34,586 nt of DNA from Candidatus Poribacteria bacterium (GCA_022821495.1 JAJEDN010000116.1:1-34586), one strand, 5' to 3'; shown: positions 15,994 through 25,200, counted from the first letter of the stretch. Notes: a model not told the origin generated them from the sequence alone. Program-made: numbers and translations.

Positions 15994-16062
15994 TACGAAG
16001 TAACCAGTAACCAGTTAATTAAGAGGTCTCTTTGACTGGTAACTGGTAACTCGTAACTGATG
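15994..16062. repeat. AGTAACC-type hairpin between arc and dop
   Basis: AGTAACCAGTAACCAGTTAA on the left and GACTGGTAACTGGTAACTCG on the right pair around an AAGAG-GT-CTCTT apex near 16020-16031. This is the cleanest hairpin of the family and could act as an attenuator or a processing site between the two genes. Confidence 0.65.
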
Positions 16063-16071
16063 CTTCTGATT

Positions 16072-17856
16072 TTAGAGAAATGTGCCGCCTCGGGTAACTC
16101 GGATGTCCTGTTTTTTCTCGGTTGCGGGTTCACTGGTCAACGCACGGATATTGACAATTTTCTCACCTTTGCGTCCCGAAATTTTTGCCCAATCGTCAGG
16201 GTTCGTTGTGTTTGGAAGGTCCTCATTTTCGTGGTATTCTTCTCGGATCGCCGCTGTGAGGTCCTCAAGGCACAACCCTTTGTTCCTTCCGTCGGAGCCG
16301 ATAAAACGTTTGATGGCTTCCTTCTTCGCGCGAGAAACAATGTTCTCAATCATTGCGCCGCTAACAAAATCTTTGAAAAAGAGTGTCTCGCGTTCGCCGC
16401 GAGCGTAAGTCACTTCGATAAACCGATTCTCATCCGTGGTTGCGTACATCTCGGTTGCGGCTGTATCAATAAAGTGATTTGCGGCCGCCTGTGTATCTCC
16501 ATCGAATTGCTGACAAACATTTTCATCGAAGGGGAGATCCGGTGTCAGGTATATAGCAAAGATATCCTTGGCGCCCTCAAGGTTCGGGCGGTCGATTTTA
16601 ATTTTTACATCCAGCCTGCCGGGGCGTAAAACTGCTGGGTCCAAGAGATCTTGCCGATTGCTTGCACCGATAACAATGACGTCCCGTAAATTTTCAACAC
16701 CATCAATTTCGGAGAGGAACTGCGGTACAAGTGTGGATTCCATATCCGATGAGATGCCCATGCCTCTCGAACGGAACAGGGAATCCATCTCATCAAAAAA
16801 GATGATAACTGGAAATCCTTCTTTTGATTTGTCGCGTGCCTTTTGGAAGACTTCTCGGATTTTCCGCTCAGTTTCACCGACATATTTATTTAGAAGTTCA
16901 GGCCCTTTAATATTGATAAAATAACCTCGGACATCGTCTCTGCCACTTTCCTTTCGGACGCGTTCAGCGATACTGCTTGCGACCGCCCTGGCTATCAAGG
17001 TTTTACCACAGCCGGGAGGCCCGTAAAGGAGCACGCCTTTCGGTGGTGAGAGGTTAAATTCTTGGTATTCCTTTGGATAGAGATACGGCAGCTCAATCGC
17101 GTCACGAATCGCTTCTATTTGTGTATCAAGCCCACCGATATCCGCGTAACCGATATCGGGCACCTCCTCAAGCAGCAAGTCTTCTACTTCTCGTTTAGGA
17201 AGTTTTTCCATGAGCATACTTGTCGTGTGATTGAGGAGTACAGGATCACCTGTTTTAAGGGTTTCCGCTTTGAGAGATTCGGCTATTCTGACGACACGCT
17301 CTTCATCGGTACGGAGGCTCACAATGGCGAGTTCGTCCGCAATCCGTTCTTTGATTTTCACGACGTCCCCGTGTCTCTCCGCATGCTTGATGTCAACAAC
17401 GTTCATGCCGCTATTGACGATGACCTCTTGGCCGACGGCAAGGTTTTTATCTTTGAGTGCTGGATCAATATTAACACGCCATTTCCTACCGCTGATGTCG
17501 ACATCGACAGTGCCATCTTTGTTCGTGCCGAGGAAAACGCCATAGTTATTCGGAGGTGCGCTGAGTTGATCAACCTTCTCTTTTAGGATTTGTAGTTTTT
17601 CTTTTGCCTCTTGTAGGGTACCTGTCAGTCTTTTGTTGCGCCGGTGTGCTGCCATCAACTCACGCTGCGTATCGTAGAGTTGTGTTTCAAGATCTTTGAC
17701 ATATACCGTGCCCTGCTGCTGTCGCAGACTTTCGAGTTCTCCTTCAAGTAGGTCAATAGTTCCTTGAAGTGCACGCATTTGCTGTTGATACCATACAACA
17801 TCAACTGTCTTTTGTTCCTCAAAAGAATCTTCGGAATTTCCTCTTTTGATAGCCAT
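16072..17856 (-). CDS. arc: Proteasomal ATPase ARC/Mpa
   Basis: The protein forms the hexameric AAA+ ring that binds pupylated proteins, unfolds them and feeds them into the 20S core. Regions in order are an N-terminal coiled coil that binds Pup (about residues 20-95), tandem OB folds (about 100-220), and the AAA+ domain with Walker A GPPGCGKT (about 280), pore-loop region NKYVGETE, Walker B IIFFDEMDS and LRPGRLD. The C-terminus ends RGGTFL; the Mycobacterium protein ends GQYL, whose penultimate aromatic docks in the alpha ring, so Phe here should do the same. I prefer ATG 17856 (594 residues); the frame allows an ATG at 17904 and a GTG at 17919. A near-consensus promoter lies at 17972-18000. 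Confidence 0.96.
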   Translation of the reverse strand: MAIKRGNSEDSFEEQKTVDVVWYQQQMRALQGTIDLLEGELESLRQQQGTVYVKDLETQLYDTQRELMAAHRRNKRLTGTLQEAKEKLQILKEKVDQLSAPPNNYGVFLGTNKDGTVDVDISGRKWRVNIDPALKDKNLAVGQEVIVNSGMNVVDIKHAERHGDVVKIKERIADELAIVSLRTDEERVVRIAESLKAETLKTGDPVLLNHTTSMLMEKLPKREVEDLLLEEVPDIGYADIGGLDTQIEAIRDAIELPYLYPKEYQEFNLSPPKGVLLYGPPGCGKTLIARAVASSIAERVRKESGRDDVRGYFINIKGPELLNKYVGETERKIREVFQKARDKSKEGFPVIIFFDEMDSLFRSRGMGISSDMESTLVPQFLSEIDGVENLRDVIVIGASNRQDLLDPAVLRPGRLDVKIKIDRPNLEGAKDIFAIYLTPDLPFDENVCQQFDGDTQAAANHFIDTAATEMYATTDENRFIEVTYARGERETLFFKDFVSGAMIENIVSRAKKEAIKRFIGSDGRNKGLCLEDLTAAIREEYHENEDLPNTTNPDDWAKISGRKGEKIVNIRALTSEPATEKKQDIRVTRGGTFL

Positions 17857-17971
17857 GTGTGAAGATCTCACTTTCCAAAACGATTTTCCGACCTGCCGCG
17901 TCATGAATGTCACAGGCACGGATCATCAGATTCAGTCGAGTTTCAGATTCAAACCCAACGCTTTTATTTAG

Positions 17972-18000
17972 AGTATAGCACCTTGAAAAAATCGTGTCAA
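17972..18000 (-). promoter_or_regulatory. Near-consensus sigma-70 promoter for the proteasome genes
   Basis: On the minus strand TTGACA (18000-17995) and TATACT (17977-17972) are separated by exactly 17 bases. Transcription would start near 17965, about 110 bases before ATG 17856. It lies between the recA hairpin and arc, so the proteasome genes can be expressed apart from recA. Confidence 0.8.
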
Positions 18001-18092
18001 GAAAAATTGATGTTTTTTGCAAGCCGTCAGTGAACCGAATTGGGCAAATTAAAATGAAAACCGAAACGTTTCAGTTTCACACAGGCGGTTTT

Positions 18093-18120
18093 GTATAGCG
18101 AGGCAAAAACCCCGCTATAC
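18093..18120 (-). terminator. Hairpin downstream of recA
   Basis: GTATAGCG and CGCTATAC form a perfect 8-base stem around a 12-base loop, 12 bases past the recA stop. There is no proper T-run after it, so termination may be weak or factor-dependent. Confidence 0.5.
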
Positions 18121-18131
18121 CCGTATTGTTC

Positions 18132-19175
18132 CTATTCTTCCTCAACCGTTTCGTCTTCCGGAATCGCGCCAGCACCTGCGTCTGGAGCCATGCTCAGTGT
18201 TTCCCGTATCTTCGCCTCAATTTCTGCTGCGACCTCAGGGTTGTCTTCCAAATATTTCTTGGCGTTGGTCCTGCCTTGACCGATGCGATCATCGTTGTAT
18301 GAAAACCAAGAGCCGCTTTTCTGGATAAATTCGTTGTCAACAGCAATATCCAAGAGATTTCCTTCTTTGGAGATACCTTTCCCGAAAGTAACGTCGTACT
18401 CTGCTTCCTTGAAAGGCGGTGCCACTTTATTTTTCACGACTTTGATACGCACGCTGCTTCCAAGAATTTCATCGCCTTCTTTGATCTGGCTGCCACGTCG
18501 AAGTTCTAAGCGGACAGAGGCATGGAATTTGAGTGCGAGTCCACCGGGGGTGGTATCTGGGTTACCGAACATGATGCCGATCTTTTGTCGGATCTGGTTG
18601 GTAAAGATGACACACGTCTGCGATTTATTGGTAACGCCTGATAATTTCCGCAATGCTTTCGACATCAAGCGAGGTAACAATCCAACGTGCGAGTCACCCA
18701 TTTCACCCTCAATCTCGGCTTGCGGGGTCAGAGCCGCCACAGAATCAACAACGACCAAATCGATTGCGCCGCTACGGATGAGTGTCTCAACGATCTCTAA
18801 TGCCTGTTCACCAGCATCGGGCTGCGCGATCAACAAATTTTCCATGTTGACCCCAATATTTCGGGCGTAAGTAGTATCAAGGGCGTGTTCGACATCAATA
18901 AACACAGCCGTGCCGCCCATCTTTTGTACTTCGGCGACGATATGCAGTGCCAAAGTGGTTTTTCCGGTGCCTTCATGTCCGAAGATTTCAATGATTCTGC
19001 CGCGCGGGACCCCGCCTACACCGAGAGCAACATCAAGCGAGAGCGCGCCGGTCGGGATCGCTTCAACAGGCACAACCTCACTGTCAGTGAAGCGCATGAT
19101 AGCACCTTTGCCGAATTCACGTTCTACCTGTGTGATCGCTTGGTCGATAGCCTTCTGTTTTTGTTCATCTAACAT
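18132..19175 (-). CDS. recA: Recombinase RecA
   Basis: RecA coats single-stranded DNA, drives strand exchange and triggers the SOS response. The 347-residue product has the expected length and order: N-terminal helix, ATPase core, L1 region EIEGEMGDSHVGLLPRLMS, L2 region TNQIRQKIGIMFGNP, and an acidic C-terminal tail. The Walker A is GHEGTGKT at residues 66-73 instead of the usual GPESSGKT; Lys72 and Thr73 are kept, so ATP binding should remain. L2 has TTPGGLALKF where TTTGGNALKF is common. The ATG at 19175 has AAGGAG about 12 bases upstream, rather far. It follows thpR by 59 bases, probably in one transcript with lolA, pgsA and thpR, and is directly upstream of the proteasome genes. Confidence 0.97.
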   Translation of the reverse strand: MLDEQKQKAIDQAITQVEREFGKGAIMRFTDSEVVPVEAIPTGALSLDVALGVGGVPRGRIIEIFGHEGTGKTTLALHIVAEVQKMGGTAVFIDVEHALDTTYARNIGVNMENLLIAQPDAGEQALEIVETLIRSGAIDLVVVDSVAALTPQAEIEGEMGDSHVGLLPRLMSKALRKLSGVTNKSQTCVIFTNQIRQKIGIMFGNPDTTPGGLALKFHASVRLELRRGSQIKEGDEILGSSVRIKVVKNKVAPPFKEAEYDVTFGKGISKEGNLLDIAVDNEFIQKSGSWFSYNDDRIGQGRTNAKKYLEDNPEVAAEIEAKIRETLSMAPDAGAGAIPEDETVEEE

Positions 19176-19234
19176 GTTCTAACGTTTCTCCTTTACAGCA
19201 CCCACCACCAAAGATAGGTGCTTCGGATGTTGGG

Positions 19235-19816
19235 TTACGCCGAAAACGGACATACGTTTAAAGGCGTGTAAATTGCGCCATTAGGATGAAGTTGACTTTG
19301 CATGACAGTGATTTCATTCACGTTGACTACTGCCTTATCAATTGTATCATATTTATGTAAAAAACTTTTTAGCGATTCCAGATTCACTGGCATCCTGAGC
19401 CGTCCGAGCGTAAGATGCGGGTGGAAGCGATTGTCTGTTGGAAAACCGAGACGCTTCAATTCGAGGTTCACGGCTTCCGCAATGGATGAAACAGTAGATG
19501 CTCCATGTTTTACACCCGCCCAAATAACCCTCGGACGCGCCAGCGTCGGAAACGCACCGATACCGCCAAGTGCCATAGAAAATGGTGTCTGTATATTAGC
19601 AACGTTTTGAACGGCTTCGTTTATCGCATCAACGGTCTCGGTTTGGACATCGCCGAGGAATTTTAGTGTGAGATGGAAGTTACCCAGCTTTGTCCACGAA
19701 GCCTTCCGCACTTCGGACTGAAGGTGCGTCTGCACAGGCTTCAGCAATTTCTGTATGGGGTGTGGTATTTCGATCGCAACAAAACAGCGAATCCTATCCC
19801 CTTCTGTTGTCGGCAT
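19235..19816 (-). CDS. thpR: RNA 2',3'-cyclic phosphodiesterase
   Basis: This 193-residue protein belongs to the 2H phosphoesterase superfamily (formerly 2'-5' RNA ligase LigT), which opens 2',3'-cyclic phosphate ends of RNA. The two HxT motifs are HLT at residues 48-50, followed by LKFLGDV, and HLT at 134-136, followed by LGRL. The start RCFVAIEIP is typical and the length is normal. The ATG at 19816 overlaps the pgsA stop by one base (TGATG), implying coupled translation. The pgsA-thpR-recA arrangement resembles known gene strings in which pgsA, a LigT-type gene and recA are neighbours. Confidence 0.93.
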   Translation of the reverse strand: MPTTEGDRIRCFVAIEIPHPIQKLLKPVQTHLQSEVRKASWTKLGNFHLTLKFLGDVQTETVDAINEAVQNVANIQTPFSMALGGIGAFPTLARPRVIWAGVKHGASTVSSIAEAVNLELKRLGFPTDNRFHPHLTLGRLRMPVNLESLKSFLHKYDTIDKAVVNVNEITVMQSQLHPNGAIYTPLNVCPFSA

Positions 19817-20436
19817 CAGGCACCTGCTTCTGGGTCGTAACGGGTTGAAAGAATCAGTGCGGATAACGCTTTACGGTTATTGACGAGGAATTCCACACCA
19901 GACCCAACTGTGAGCACTAACGGTAGATACATCATAAAATAGATAGGACCATAGCGCCGCTCAATGAATGCGGTGACCTGCTCGTTCTGGAACGCAAGTA
20001 AAGCTAATCCAGCAATGATGACGACGAGTTGTGAGGTCATCTTGTATTTTCCCCACTGACTTGCGGAGACGACCTGCCCATACTTTGCCATGAAAATGAT
20101 CCGCAAGAGCGTAACGATGACTTCGCGACCGATAATGATCAAGATCATCCATATTGGAATGAGTCCGCCATCGACGTGCTTAAACAGGGTTAAACAGATT
20201 AAGGCTGCACCAATCAACAACTTGTCTGCAAGCGGGTCCATGAATGTTCCGAACCCGGTCACACCCTGTCTTCGCGCGATTCGCCCGTCAATATTGTCTG
20301 TCACCGCAGCGATCGCAAAGATGGCGAGGGCAGACACCATCATATCTGCCTGAAAGCAGAAAATGAAAGGCGGTATCAGGAAGAGTCGTAAAATCGTTAG
20401 GAGATTTGCCAACCGAAAAAGGGTACCGAAATCCAT
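19816..20436 (-). CDS. pgsA: CDP-diacylglycerol--glycerol-3-phosphate 3-phosphatidyltransferase
   Basis: The enzyme makes phosphatidylglycerol phosphate at the inner membrane, the committed step to phosphatidylglycerol and cardiolipin. The 206-residue product is a CDP-alcohol phosphatidyltransferase. The signature D-x2-D-G-x2-A-R-x8-G-x3-D-x3-D is complete, running from DNIDGRIARR to FMDPLADK at about residues 47-71. Several hydrophobic segments, including LFLIPPFIFCF near the start and LIPIWMILIIIG in the middle, are membrane helices. The ATG at 20436 is 49 bases after the lolA-like stop. It overlaps thpR by one base. Related phosphatidyltransferases share the signature, but glycerol phosphate is the best guess from length and neighbours. 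Confidence 0.9.
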   Translation of the reverse strand: MDFGTLFRLANLLTILRLFLIPPFIFCFQADMMVSALAIFAIAAVTDNIDGRIARRQGVTGFGTFMDPLADKLLIGAALICLTLFKHVDGGLIPIWMILIIIGREVIVTLLRIIFMAKYGQVVSASQWGKYKMTSQLVVIIAGLALLAFQNEQVTAFIERRYGPIYFMMYLPLVLTVGSGVEFLVNNRKALSALILSTRYDPEAGA

Positions 20437-20485
20437 AATGTATATGCCGAACTACCAAGAATTAATACATAATCAAAGTTAATTC

Positions 20486-21220
20486 CTAATTTTCGGAGAG
20501 ATTGATGACCTCGGCATCTTTAGGCACGACAAACTTGAAAAGGCCCGGTGCGAGTTCTGTGTCCCGTTTAATCTCTGAGAACTTAACAATTGCACTTTGG
20601 CGGGATCCGTCTTCAAGTTCAATTTCGTGTCCAACTTGAACGGGGAGCCACCCATCGGATTTTACCCAGATTTGAAATTTCTCCTTGACATCCGGATTCG
20701 CGAAGTCTTTTTTGGGAGTCAATTCAATGTTGTGTATACCTTTCGGATTCGCGAATTCGTCAGGGACAAGGACCATATCATACATTGCTTCAAAATCGTC
20801 AAGTGATGCGCCGATGCCCGGAAACAACTGCCCCTTTGGGTTGTTTAATTTCATCTTGTTAACTTGGTTGAGCGTTGGTGTATACGTCCAGCCGTACTTC
20901 CCATCGAAAACAGTGATTTGGATAACTTTAGATGCGTCTTTTTGACCCACGTACTCTCTACGGAGCAAATTCGGTTTGCTAAAAACAATTCGTCCGCTGG
21001 CGACGCTTTTCGTGTTCGCGAACAGCGTTGTCTCCTCAAAATTCGCACTGAAATTATCAGACTTGTCATAAGCCTGTTTGAAGTTCTGAAAAATTTCTTT
21101 AACGTTTTGCGGATACCCACTGCTAACAAACACTAAAGAAAGGATCAACACGACCAATGGAAAATTGTGGAATCCCGTAGATTTTCTCAACATAGTGCTC
21201 GAATAGGTTCGTTGGATCAT
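20486..21220 (-). CDS. LolA-like outer-membrane lipoprotein carrier
   Basis: LolA-fold proteins carry lipoproteins across the periplasm to the outer membrane. The 244-residue product has a positively charged start, a hydrophobic segment (PLVVLILSLVFVSSG) acting as signal peptide, and a LolA-like mature region: an NVKEIFQNFKQAY helix, NFSANFEETT, GRIVFSKPNLLRREY, and a late KFSEIKRDTELAPGLFKF strand pair. I chose ATG 21220, with GAGG five bases upstream. The frame stays open to 21322, but a consensus promoter at 21273-21301 lies in that extension, so a longer form is unlikely. It heads a probable lolA-pgsA-thpR-recA transcript. The assignment is to the superfamily; a DUF-type relative is possible. 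Confidence 0.75.
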   Translation of the reverse strand: MIQRTYSSTMLRKSTGFHNFPLVVLILSLVFVSSGYPQNVKEIFQNFKQAYDKSDNFSANFEETTLFANTKSVASGRIVFSKPNLLRREYVGQKDASKVIQITVFDGKYGWTYTPTLNQVNKMKLNNPKGQLFPGIGASLDDFEAMYDMVLVPDEFANPKGIHNIELTPKKDFANPDVKEKFQIWVKSDGWLPVQVGHEIELEDGSRQSAIVKFSEIKRDTELAPGLFKFVVPKDAEVINLSEN

Positions 21221-21272
21221 GGTTGCCTCGCGCTTCTCCAAATCCTGTTTTGGAAACTGATTTTCACCCAAT

Positions 21273-21301
21273 ATTATACCTGTTTTGTTTTTCAATGTCA
21301 A
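21273..21301 (-). promoter_or_regulatory. Perfect consensus sigma-70 promoter
   Basis: On the minus strand TTGACA (21301-21296) and TATAAT (21278-21273) are separated by 17 bases, a perfect match. Transcription would start near 21266, about 45 bases before the lolA-like ATG. It should drive lolA-like, pgsA, thpR and recA. Confidence 0.85.
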
Positions 21302-21313
21302 TGCTTTTTTGGC

Positions 21314-21408
21314 TGTCAGCAATCGGCAATCAGCGATCCGTAAAGAAGCGTTTAATTTAATCAGAAACCGCTTTCACTGATGACTGAAGACTGACGGCTG
21401 ATGGCTAA
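21314..21408. repeat. CTGA/CAGC-type short repeats
   Basis: CTGTCAGCAATCGGCAATCAG (21317 onward) and ACTGATGACTGAAGACTGAC (21378 onward) are degenerate CTGA-type units in opposite senses that can pair over an AAGCG/CGCTT inner stem. A related patch, CAGTCAGCCATCAGCGGTCAG, lies at 34192. Confidence 0.5.
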
Positions 21409-21785
21409 TTCGCCAATCGCGTCCAATCCGTTAGGATAACTTCAGCATCGTTGGGTTCGTCTAAAGCACACGCCACAAGATGTTCTAAAGCTGTGGTGAT
21501 AGGTTGCTCGCGAAATATCGCCTGAAACCAGTTTCCGAAAGTTTTGATCGCATCCGGGGATTCGGCACATACACTGAAAACGACCCGACAAAAATCGAGA
21601 CCTTCGTCTACCGATTTTTCGGAGATCTGCACATCTTGCGGGAAGTCGTGGAAGGTCGGCAAAAAATCAGCGATTAAGAGCACCACCTCTTCATTGAGAT
21701 AAGAAATCTCTGGGAGTATATCAAAATGGATGGCGTATTTATGGGCGTGTGGGATGCGTTCGCGTTCTCTGTTTTGTGTCTGCAT
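21405..21785 (-). CDS. Hypothetical protein
   Basis: I do not recognise this 126-residue protein. It has no signal peptide or membrane segment and is acidic, with an EISYLNEEVVLLIADF segment, an FCRVVFSVCAESPDA segment with two cysteines, and a Trp-containing helix (GNWFQAIF). Codon use and length suggest a real cytoplasmic protein. The ATG at 21785 has no clear ribosome binding site, but a TATAAT-like -10 box lies at 21840-21835 on the same strand, without a matching -35 box. It is divergent from metH and is separated from the lolA-like gene by short repeats and a consensus promoter. Confidence 0.6.
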   Translation of the reverse strand: MQTQNRERERIPHAHKYAIHFDILPEISYLNEEVVLLIADFLPTFHDFPQDVQISEKSVDEGLDFCRVVFSVCAESPDAIKTFGNWFQAIFREQPITTALEHLVACALDEPNDAEVILTDWTRLAN

Positions 21786-22243
21786 AATTGGTTACATCGG
21801 CTTTAAATGGACAAACCGACGTTCTATGTGGTATATTATAACACGCGATATAGGCATAGGACTGCCCCATATCGCACTATGGTAGCATAAATAACAGTTG
21901 ATCGTTAAGATGTTTTCGTCTCACAAAATGTTTCTCTTAAGATCACCTCAAAACCCGTAGTTCATAATGAAATTATGCCTTAAATGGCATAATTTTGCTT
22001 AGCAGTGAGAATGCTTTACAGTTGGAGAACTGATTTAGATAAAGATTGTATAGTTGGAACTCACGTTATTTTTCCGCAAGGTAAAATTAAAGGCTGTTAA
22101 TGATGTTTTCATCTCACAAAATGTTTCTCTTAAAATCGCCTCAAAACCCGTAGTTCGTAATGTAATGGAGAACGGATTTATAGAACGACTTTATAGTTGA
22201 AACGCACGTTATTTTTCCGCAAGGTAAATTAAAAAATAAAAAT
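21786..22243. other. 458-base divergent leader of metH with a duplicated segment
   Basis: No gene is seen here. The region contains two copies of a roughly 130-base leader sequence and an inverted repeat, listed separately. I looked for cobalamin and SAM riboswitch signatures and saw none. Confidence 0.6.
21909..22232 (+). repeat. Direct duplication of the metH leader
   Basis: A block beginning GATGTTTTCGTCTCACAAAA (21909-21969) recurs with few changes at 22102-22162. The next block, ending GTTATTTTTCCGCAAGG, also recurs (22022-22091 and 22163-22232). The copies differ mainly by a roughly 52-base segment (21970-22021) present only in the first. That segment starts with the perfect inverted repeat AAATTATGCC-TTAAAT-GGCATAATTT (21970-21995). 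The second copy ends about 11 bases before the metH ATG. Confidence 0.85.
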
Positions 22244-25200
22244 ATGGCAGATACTGAACGTATAATATATCTAAAAAATGAATTAAGGAAACGGATTTTG
22301 GTCCTTGATGGTGCAATGGGGTCGTTATTACAAACCTATCGACTCACGGAAGCAGATTTTCGTGGTGAGCAGTTTGCAGATCACCCCTGCGAACTTAAAG
22401 GCTACAACGATCTGCTCTCTATTACGCAACCACACATTGTCCGGGAGATACACGCAAATTATTGTAGTGCGGGTGCGGATATTATTGAAACAAATACCTT
22501 TACGAGTACATCCGTCTCAATGGCGGACTACCACCTCCAAGATAGCGCGTATCAGGTTAACTATGCAGCGGCGCAAATCGCTCGTGAAGTCGCAGATAAA
22601 TGGACATCACCGGACAAACCGCGTTTCGTTGCCGGAAGCATGGGACCTACCAATCGTAGTTGCACCATCTCTCCAAACGTAAACGATCCGGGTTATCGGA
22701 ATATCACCTTCTCACAACTTGTTTCTGCTTACACAACGCAAGCGGAAGGCTTAATTGACGGCGGGGCTGATTTCCTACTCGTTGAAACCGTCATGGACAC
22801 ACTCAATTGTAAAGCTGCCCTGTTTGCTATCCAAAGCCTCGCCGAAGCCCGATCCATTGATATCCCGCTCATGGTTTCCTCAGACAGAAGTGGCGGTGGT
22901 GGACGCAACCTCTCAGGACAGACGGTTGAGGCGTTCTGGAACTCCGTGCGGCACGCGAATCTGTTGGCTGTCGGGTTGAACTGCGGTTTTGGTGCGCAAC
23001 AGATTCGTCCGTATCTCGCCGAGATGGCGAAAATGACGGATGTTCCGGTTATTTGCTACCCGAATGCAGGACTCCCTAACGAACTCGGTCAGTATACACA
23101 GACACCCGCGGAGATGGGGGATTGGATACACGAATTCGCGCGAAACGGTTTTGTCAATATCGTCGGTGGATGTTGCGGGAGTCAACCCGAACACATCGAA
23201 ACGATTGCGAAAGTCGCTGCTGAATACGCACCCCGTCAGCCCACCCCACAAGCACGTGCCTGTCGTCTCAGCGGTTTAGAAGCGTTTAACATCACACCCG
23301 ATTCTCTCTTTGTTAACGTTGGTGAACGGACAAACGTAACAGGTTCGCGCCGATTTGCGACACTCATTAAAAATGAGGATTATGAGACGGCTTTAGAGGT
23401 CGCCAGGGACCAAGTAGAGAACGGTGCACAAGTTATTGACATCAATATGGACGCGGGCATGTTAGATGCCAAAACCGCAATGGTTAAGTTTCTCAATCTC
23501 ATCGCTGCAGAACCGGACATCAGTCGTGTGCCCATCATGTTGGACTCAAGTCGCTGGGAGGTTATAGAAGCGGGTTTGGAATGCATTCAAGGGAAAGGGG
23601 TTGTTAACTCGATTAGCCTGAAAGAGGGAGAGGAAGACTTCTTAGCAAAAGCGCAGCTGATCCGCCGGTATGGCGCCGCCGTTATTATCATGGCGTTCGA
23701 CGAGGAAGGTCAAGCCGATACCCACGAACGGAAGGTAGAGATTTGTCGGCGAGCGTACCGACTCTTAACAGAACAGGTCGGATTTCCGCCGGAGGACATC
23801 ATCTTTGACCCGAATATCTTCGCCGTTGCGACTGGCATCGAAGCGCACAACGAATACGCGAAGGCATTCATTGAGGCATGTGCAGAAATTAAAACCACCT
23901 GTCCACACGCTTTGGTGAGCGGCGGCGTTAGCAATATCTCTTTTGCGTTTCGTGGTAACGACACCGTGCGTGAGGCGATGCATGCAGCGTTCCTCTACCA
24001 TGCAATCAATGCTGGTATGGACATGGGGATTGTCAACGCCGGTCAACTTGCAGTCTATGATGATCTGCCAAAAACACTTCTTGAAGCCGTGGAGGATGTG
24101 CTGTTCAATCGACGCGGAGATGCTACGGATCAACTCGTTAACCTCGCCGGTACGCTGCAAAGTAAAGGAAAAAAGAGACGTGTGAACCGAAAGTGGCGGA
24201 GACTACCGGTTGAAAAGCGGCTCAGCCACGCACTCGTTGAAGGCATTATCGAACATATTGAAGCGGATACGGAAGAAGCGCGTCTTACATACGAACGTCC
24301 GATACAGGTGATTGAAGGGCCGTTGATGGACGGTATGGATCGCGTTGGTGAACTTTTCGGTGACGGTAAAATGTTCCTGCCGCAAGTTGTCAAAAGCGCG
24401 CGGGTTATGAAAAAGGCGGTCGCGCATCTCGTGCCCTTTATTGAAAAGGAACAGGCGGAAGGCGCGATCCGATCGCGAGGTAAAATTGTGATGGCGACGG
24501 TGAAAGGCGACGTGCACGACATCGGAAAAAATATCGTCGGTGTTGTACTCGGGTGTAATAACTACGAAGTCATTGACCTCGGTGTGATGGTGCCTGCGGA
24601 AGAGATTCTGGAAACGGCACGCGAAAAGCACGCCGATATTATCGGATTAAGTGGACTCATCACGCCATCGTTAGATGAGATGGTGTATGTCGCTGAGGAG
24701 ATGGAACGTGAAGGTTTCCGTATCCCGCTGCTCATCGGTGGCGCGACGACTTCCAAAATACATACGGCTGTCCAAATTGAACCCACTTACAGTGGCCCAA
24801 CAATTCACGTCAAAGATGCGTCACGAAGTGTTGGCGTTGTCGGTGATTTGATGAGCAGTGAAAGACAGCAGCCGTTCATTGAACAGACCCGTGAAGCGTA
24901 CGCAGATATCCGCGAACATCGTGCGAAAAACCGGAAACAGGCGAACCTGCTTCCCTTCACTGTCGCACAAGCGCGCCAATTCGCTCCAGACTGGCAGAAT
25001 TACCAACCTCCGAGACCCTCTACAATAGGCGTTACGGTCTTTGAGGACTACCCTTTGGACGAACTTGTTGACTATATCGACTGGCGTCCATTTTTTACAA
25101 CATGGGGTCTCAGTGGCAAATATCCGAATATATTAGAGAATCCAGAAGTCGGTGAGGAGGCGCGTAAACTCCTAAAAGATGCCGAAGCACTCCTCCGTGT

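Noticed and set aside
16560..16600. GGTTCGGGC-like tRNA T-arm motif
   Set aside because: It is within the arc coding sequence and no cloverleaf could be built around it.
16060..16629. 189-codon open frame on the plus strand opposite arc
   Set aside because: Antisense shadow of the ATPase gene; no independent support.
21786..22243. Cobalamin or SAM riboswitch before metH
   Set aside because: No B12-box or SAM-box core sequences could be seen; only a duplicated leader and an inverted repeat.
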